In this document: one piece after another, positions 16,029 to 19,864 of the stretch
Layout: every line of letters begins with the position of its first letter
Numbering within the stretch: the stretch's first letter is position 1
Origin: a bacterium
GTDB taxonomy: Bacteria > UBA9089 > JASEIO01
Assembly: GCA_030017475.1 (NCBI GenBank)
Contig: JASEIO010000030.1
Span: forward strand, 1 to 19,864
Reading direction: 5' to 3'
DNA: 19,864 nucleotides
Made by a program: the position numbers and the translations under genes
Notes under the pieces: generated by a model
Databases searched by the model: none
What the model was told of the DNA's origin: nothing
Seen by the model: the letters and a program-made list of their open reading frames with translations, nothing else

Positions 16029-16045
16029 GGAAGCACAAATAAATT

Positions 16046-18586
16046 ATGAAACCAATAGAACTTTTGCGTCCAGAACAAAGACGCCAAAGTAAGGCATACC
16101 TGGTTAATAAACTTCGCAAGGCTATAATTACTTGGCGAAAAGATAGCTATCCCAATACAACAGACACAACCCGCCGTTTGTTGCAATTCTGGTTTGAGGA
16201 GGATCATATTATAGATGGAGAGCCTTTTAAGTTTTGGTTTTGCCAAAGGGAAGCGATTGAAACGCTGATTTATCTTTATGAGGTGATGAAGAAAAGAAAC
16301 TTCATAGATATGGCGAGAGAGTTTGGAGCAGGACCCATACAAGGGTATGACCCCTCTTATGACCAATACCCACTTTATGCCTTTAAAATGGCAACAGGTT
16401 CAGGTAAGACTTTTGTAATGGCATTAGCAATAGTTTGGTCTTACTTTAATCATAAGAAAGAAAACAAAGAGGATTATACCTCTAAGTTTTTACTTATAGC
16501 TGGCGAGAAAAACGTTATCTATGATAGACTTTGTAGAGATTTTAAGGATGGAGGGATATTTAAAGATTGGCCATTTATCCCGCCAGAATGGCAGGAAGAG
16601 TTCGACCTCAATGTGATCCTTAAGGAAGATCCAATTCATATTATCCCTGAGGGTGTGCTATTTTTAACCAATATCCAGCAGTTGGAAGAGAGAAGGAATA
16701 AGGAGGAAGAGGTTGAAGGGTATGTAGATGATGTTTTAGTACTTGAAGATGTAAAAAGGCATGACATCTATCAGGAGAACAGGATAAGAGAGGTTTTGAC
16801 ATCCTGTTCCAATATAATGATTTTGAAGGATGAAGCACACCACATCTACAAAATTGAGGCAGCGTGGAAGAAGATACTTCTCGACCTTAATAAAAATCTA
16901 ATCTCTCAATATGGAAAAGGCATATATATGGAGCTTGACTTCTCGGCTACGCCTAAAACTGAAACTGGGGCTTTATTCCCGTGGATTATCGTAGACTTCC
17001 CACTCAAAGAGGCCATTGAAATGAATATCGTAAAATTACCGCTAAAGGGTATAGTCAAGGAGGCTGAGGAGATTGCTTCAACTAAAGCCGTTGAGCGATA
17101 TAGGGCATGGATTGATGCTGGAATAAGAAGATGGCGAGAATATAAAGAGAAACTGAAACCCTTACTAAAGAAGCCTGTACTTTTCTTTCAATGCCCTGAA
17201 AACAAGGAAGCAGACGAAATCTTTGGATATGTTAATTCTTCTGTCCCTGATCTTAAAGATAAGGTATTATTGATACATACAGATAGCACTGGAGAGATAA
17301 CAAAAGCAGACTTGCCTAAGGCGAGAGAGTTTGCAAAAACTATTGATGATCCAGACCCTGAAAAAAATCCCTACGAGGCGATAGTAAGCACATTGATGTT
17401 AAATGAGGGTTGGGACGTGAGAAATGTAAATGTGATTGTAGGGTTAAGGTCTTATACCTCAAAAAGAAAGGTCCTTCCAGAACAGGTCATTGGGAGAGGC
17501 TTAAGAAAGATGTTCCAAGAGGAGGATGCAAATATAGACAAATCCATAAATGTGCTCGAGGTTATCGGACCACAAGGGCTAATAGATATCCTTGAGGAAT
17601 TGGAAAATCAAGAAGGAATAAAGTTTGCCGAATTTGACACAGGAAAGTCACCTAATTTAACCACCATATTTGTAGATGAAAATAAATTGGATAGGGATAT
17701 TGAAATACCTATCTTGAGTCCAAGAATTCTTATAAGGGAATCTTATTTAGGCGAAACAGAGGTCGATAATTTACCTTCTTTAGCTGTCCCTTTAGAGAAT
17801 AAGGTCTTAGAAATGGAATATGTTGCTGTGGATATGCTCGAAGGACTGGAAGTTATAAAAAGGAAATGGGATTTACCTGTACCTCGGGATTCTAAAAGCG
17901 TGATTGCTTATTATACAGATCAAATACTTAAGCAACTAAAGATCGGTGGTGCGTTTGCAGATTTTTATCCTGTGGTAAAAAGATATGTTGTGGAGAAATT
18001 GTTTACTCAAGAGATTGACCTTGAAGACCCGAGAGTTCTTTATAAGTTGAGTTCTTCGGAGATTCAGGAACGATTGATAAGTTTATTTGTTAATATGTTT
18101 AGAGATAGGAGTTTTAGCGAAAGGGAACCCCAAAAGGTAGATACCACAAAACTCTCTAGTATAAAGCCATTTGTCTGGTCAAAGTTAGTATACCCGGCTG
18201 ACAGATCTATTTTTAATTATGTCCCTTGCGATATTAATTTTGAAGTAGATTTTGCTAAATTTTTGGATAGGGCTAAAGATGTTGAAGCCTTTACAAAGAT
18301 AGTAGTGAAGATTGGGTTTTTTATAGAATACATATCCGAAGAGAATCTTAGAAGATACTATTATCCTGATTTTTTAGTAAAACTTACTAATGGAGAATAC
18401 TGGTTAATAGAAACAAAAGGATTAATTGATTTAGAGGTAGCTCACAAGGATAAAAGGGCAAAACAGTGGTGCGAGGATGCTACAAGTTTAACGGGGAATA
18501 AGTGGGCATTTATAAGAGTTGACCAGGAAGATTTTGAAAGATATAGATTTAAGAGCGTTAAAGAAGTGATCTCTACTTTGGGTTAA
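16046..18586 (+). CDS. Type III-like restriction enzyme Res (DEAD/DEAH helicase-nuclease)
   Basis: This 846-residue protein is an SF2 ATP-dependent translocase joined to a nuclease. Motifs in order are MATGSGKT (115-122, Walker A K121), DEAHH (262-266, motif II), FSATPK (299-304, motif III), VSTLMLNEGWDVRNVNVIVGL (motif V region) and QVIGRGLRK (motif VI region). The C-terminus has a PD-(D/E)xK-type site: YPDF with D775, then E789-T-K791. It is somewhat shorter than the roughly 970 residues of EcoP1I/EcoP15I Res. With Mod it should cut unmodified DNA. The start is 17 bases after the AlbA_2 gene stop; the nearest ribosome binding site (AAGGAAG, 16027-16033) is rather far, so coupling is likely. 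It is the last gene of the cassette, and its stop lies 7 bases before a PIN gene remnant. Confidence 0.93.
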   Translation: MKPIELLRPEQRRQSKAYLVNKLRKAIITWRKDSYPNTTDTTRRLLQFWFEEDHIIDGEPFKFWFCQREAIETLIYLYEVMKKRNFIDMAREFGAGPIQGYDPSYDQYPLYAFKMATGSGKTFVMALAIVWSYFNHKKENKEDYTSKFLLIAGEKNVIYDRLCRDFKDGGIFKDWPFIPPEWQEEFDLNVILKEDPIHIIPEGVLFLTNIQQLEERRNKEEEVEGYVDDVLVLEDVKRHDIYQENRIREVLTSCSNIMILKDEAHHIYKIEAAWKKILLDLNKNLISQYGKGIYMELDFSATPKTETGALFPWIIVDFPLKEAIEMNIVKLPLKGIVKEAEEIASTKAVERYRAWIDAGIRRWREYKEKLKPLLKKPVLFFQCPENKEADEIFGYVNSSVPDLKDKVLLIHTDSTGEITKADLPKAREFAKTIDDPDPEKNPYEAIVSTLMLNEGWDVRNVNVIVGLRSYTSKRKVLPEQVIGRGLRKMFQEEDANIDKSINVLEVIGPQGLIDILEELENQEGIKFAEFDTGKSPNLTTIFVDENKLDRDIEIPILSPRILIRESYLGETEVDNLPSLAVPLENKVLEMEYVAVDMLEGLEVIKRKWDLPVPRDSKSVIAYYTDQILKQLKIGGAFADFYPVVKRYVVEKLFTQEIDLEDPRVLYKLSSSEIQERLISLFVNMFRDRSFSEREPQKVDTTKLSSIKPFVWSKLVYPADRSIFNYVPCDINFEVDFAKFLDRAKDVEAFTKIVVKIGFFIEYISEENLRRYYYPDFLVKLTNGEYWLIETKGLIDLEVAHKDKRAKQWCEDATSLTGNKWAFIRVDQEDFERYRFKSVKEVISTLG

Positions 18587-18593
18587 TAACAAA

Positions 18594-18958
18594 TTCTGGA
18601 AGGAGGTTTTGCCTCATTATAAGATATATGTCTCGGAGATCACGGTGAGGGAATTGGAAGATACCAAGGATGAGAACCTGAGAAGGAGGTTTAGAGAGCT
18701 CATTAAGGACTTTAAGGTATTAAAAGAGAAAAGGCTATTAAAGATTTGGCAAGGGCTTATATAGAAAAAGAGATATTCTCAGAGAAATATATTGATGATG
18801 CACTCCATGTAGCTATGGCTTCTTATTATGATATCTCTTATCTGGTCTCTTGGAATTATGAACACCTCGTCAAGGTAAGGACAAGGAGGCTTGTGAACTC
18901 AGTCAATATACTGGAGGGATTTAAAGAGATTGAAATTGTCTCTCCATTAGAGTTATAA
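18594..18958 (+). pseudogene. PIN-domain toxin (VapC-like) remnant
   Basis: Two reading frames together give about 120 residues of a PIN-domain ribonuclease. The first piece, from FWKEVLPHYKIYVSEITVREL onward, runs in one frame to a stop at 18762-18764. The second continues the same protein in another frame (AIKDLARAYIEKEIF, then YIDDALHVAMASYYDISYLVSWNYEH) to the stop at 18956-18958. The switch, one base lost relative to an intact gene, falls near the AAAA run at 18729-18732. DDALHVA and VSWNYEH are the C-terminal PIN signatures. The start codon and first roughly 25-30 residues, with the first catalytic Asp (LDTS motif), are absent because sequence homologous to the gene begins only about 7 bases after the res stop. 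It cannot make an active nuclease as it stands. Confidence 0.75.
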
Positions 18959-18968
18959 GGAGGTAGTC

Positions 18969-19145
18969 ATGGAGAAAATAGAGTATTTTGACTATCAGAA
19001 GATAGCTAAAGAGATGAATGTTCCTGATACTACCTTAAAGAAGATTGAAAGGGAAGTAAAAGAGGAATTCCCCAAGGACAAGATGATGTATGAATTGCAT
19101 GTTTTAAGGGCAGTTAGAAGCAAATACTGGCAAAAAGATCATTGA
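18969..19145 (+). CDS. Small protein, probable antitoxin partner of the PIN remnant
   Basis: This is a 58-residue charged protein starting at ATG 18969, with AAGGAGG (18957-18963) five bases upstream. The N-terminal half looks helical and may be a short DNA-binding or dimerisation segment (DYQKIAKEMNVPDTTLKKIE). The C-terminus contains DKMMYELHVLRAVRSKYW, a pattern I associate with small proteins encoded just after PIN genes. It begins 10 bases after the PIN remnant stop, the typical position of a toxin-antitoxin partner. The frame is intact although its presumed toxin is broken. The antitoxin role is inferred from context, and no ribbon-helix-helix or AbrB motif is clear. Confidence 0.6.
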   Translation: MEKIEYFDYQKIAKEMNVPDTTLKKIEREVKEEFPKDKMMYELHVLRAVRSKYWQKDH

Positions 19146-19164
19146 GTACCTATTGGAGAGTAAG

Positions 19165-19782
19165 ATGTTTACTGGAATTGTGGAAGAGAAGGGTTTAATT
19201 AAAGGAGTGGGGAATATCTTAACTATAGAGGCAGAGAAGGTATTAGAGGATTTAAAGATTGGGGATTCAGTTTCAGTGAATGGGGTATGTCTTACAGTTA
19301 TAAGGTACAGACCAAGAGACTTTAGTGTGGAGATTATGCCTGAGACACGGAGGATAACCAATTTAGGTAAATTACGGGTTGGAGATTGGGTCAATCTGGA
19401 AAGGGCTGCCAAATTATCCAGTAGGTTAGGTGGCCATCTTTTATCCGGACATATTGATTGCTTGGGAAAGGTTATGGAAAAAAGGAAGGAGAAGGAGAGT
19501 TTGATAGTCAAATTTTCCATTCCTTCTCACTTCAAGAGATATGTTGTCAAAAAGGGTTCAATAGCTGTTGATGGTGTATCTTTAACTGTTATGGAAGTTA
19601 TAGATAATCATTTCAATGTTTCACTTATTCAACATACCTTATCCAATACCATATTAGGCGGGTACAGAATCGGATATTTGGCTAACATAGAAGTGGATTT
19701 GATCAGTAAATACATAGAGGGATTGATTAAACAATATAATGGAATCAGTCGTGATTTCTTGGCTGAACATGGATATATTTAA
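19165..19782 (+). CDS. ribE: Riboflavin synthase, alpha subunit (RibE/RibC type)
   Basis: This enzyme catalyses dismutation of two 6,7-dimethyl-8-ribityllumazine molecules to riboflavin, the last step of the pathway, as a cytosolic homotrimer. It has 205 residues, the normal size. It starts with the diagnostic MFTGIVEE and consists of two lumazine-binding barrels: SVNGVCLTV in the first (with the conserved Cys) and AVDGVSLTV in the second, linked by GGHLLSGHID. The ATG at 19165 is chosen because GGAG (19155-19158) lies six bases upstream; a TTG at 19153 would extend it by four residues and lose that site. No FMN riboswitch is seen upstream and no other rib genes are in the window. It follows the small antitoxin-like gene by 19 bases. 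Confidence 0.96.
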   Translation: MFTGIVEEKGLIKGVGNILTIEAEKVLEDLKIGDSVSVNGVCLTVIRYRPRDFSVEIMPETRRITNLGKLRVGDWVNLERAAKLSSRLGGHLLSGHIDCLGKVMEKRKEKESLIVKFSIPSHFKRYVVKKGSIAVDGVSLTVMEVIDNHFNVSLIQHTLSNTILGGYRIGYLANIEVDLISKYIEGLIKQYNGISRDFLAEHGYI

Positions 19783-19783
19783 A

Positions 19784-19812
19784 TTTTTCTTGAATTATTG
19801 AAAATTTTTTTT
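19784..19812 (+). terminator. Weak possible terminator after ribE
   Basis: A five-base stem TTTTC/GAAAA (19785-19789 with 19800-19804) with a 10-base loop is followed by eight T (19805-19812), just two bases after the stop codon. The stem is all but one A-T pairs, so folding would be poor. The T run belongs to the terminal repeat. Confidence 0.25.
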
Positions 19813-19864
19813 GGATAGTAAAGGCACAAGGTATCCAGGTCAGTAGATTAAGATATCTGAATAA
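19805..19864. repeat. Right copy of the terminal inverted repeat
   Basis: This is the inverted partner of bases 1-60, differing by one substitution and by the length of the adjoining A/T run (8 here, 10 at the left). It starts with a run of eight T shortly after the ribE stop codon and runs to the last base. Sharing the same end point with the left copy fits either a multicopy repeat at which the assembly stopped or a true inverted duplication. The sequence alone does not decide. Confidence 0.9.

Noticed and set aside
18746-18958. A separate 70-codon gene starting with TTG
   Set aside because: Its protein continues the preceding PIN-like frame across a one-base shift, and it has no start signal of its own, so it is the second half of the pseudogene.
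19153-19164. TTG at 19153 as the riboflavin synthase start
   Set aside because: It would overlap the GGAG ribosome binding site, and the family N-terminus MFTGIVEE begins at the ATG at 19165.
1-19864. The whole window as a composite transposon flanked by inverted repeats
   Set aside because: No transposase, resolvase or integrase is present, the interior is mostly housekeeping genes, and matching window ends are expected if an assembly stops at a multicopy repeat.

Overview
The window looks like part of the genome of an uncultivated, AT-rich bacterium. The bacterial signs are Shine-Dalgarno sequences before most genes, sigma-70-like promoters (for example TTGATA-17-TATAAT before 7658), a bacterial-type alanyl-tRNA synthetase and a RibE-type riboflavin synthase. 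No rRNA, tRNA or phylum-defining gene is present, so the lineage cannot be fixed. A candidate-phylum bacterium is my guess only. There is no sign of phage structural genes, a transposase or a CRISPR array.

Layout. (1) 138-5056, minus strand: a likely three-gene operon with a DHH-family phosphoesterase, alanyl-tRNA synthetase (alaS) and an NhaD/ArsB-type ion transporter, read from a near-consensus promoter at 5130-5159. (2) 5320-9900, plus strand: a membrane-embedded spermidine-synthase-like protein, a TadG-like N-terminus fused to a PQQ-type beta-propeller, and an N-acetylmuramoyl-L-alanine amidase. The last two look like cell-envelope proteins. (3) 9901-10209: a non-coding stretch with short repeats that recur at the left end of the window. 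(4) 10210-18586, plus strand: a tightly packed four-gene defence cassette. It holds a type III-like DNA methyltransferase (Mod), a PHP-domain/SMC-like ATPase, an AlbA_2/HATPase protein and a type III-like restriction helicase-nuclease (Res). (5) 18594-19145: the remnant of a PIN-domain toxin gene, decapitated right after the res stop codon and frameshifted, followed by an apparently intact 58-codon putative antitoxin. (6) 19165-19782: riboflavin synthase (ribE). The first and last 60 bases are inverted copies of the same sequence, 59/60 identical.

How it fits together. The most interesting object is the four-gene cassette. The methyltransferase and the helicase-nuclease would form a modification-restriction pair. 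Two further ATP- or nucleic-acid-directed proteins sit between them with almost no spacing (4-base overlap, 0-base junction, 17-base gap), which suggests co-expression and a shared job. The layout recalls the way PrrC-type ATPase-nucleases are embedded in type I restriction operons, but here the partner is a type III-like system and the added parts are a PHP-ATPase and an AlbA/Schlafen-type protein. The cassette seems to have landed in, or recombined with, a toxin-antitoxin locus, whose broken toxin marks its right edge. The rest of the window is housekeeping and envelope genes.
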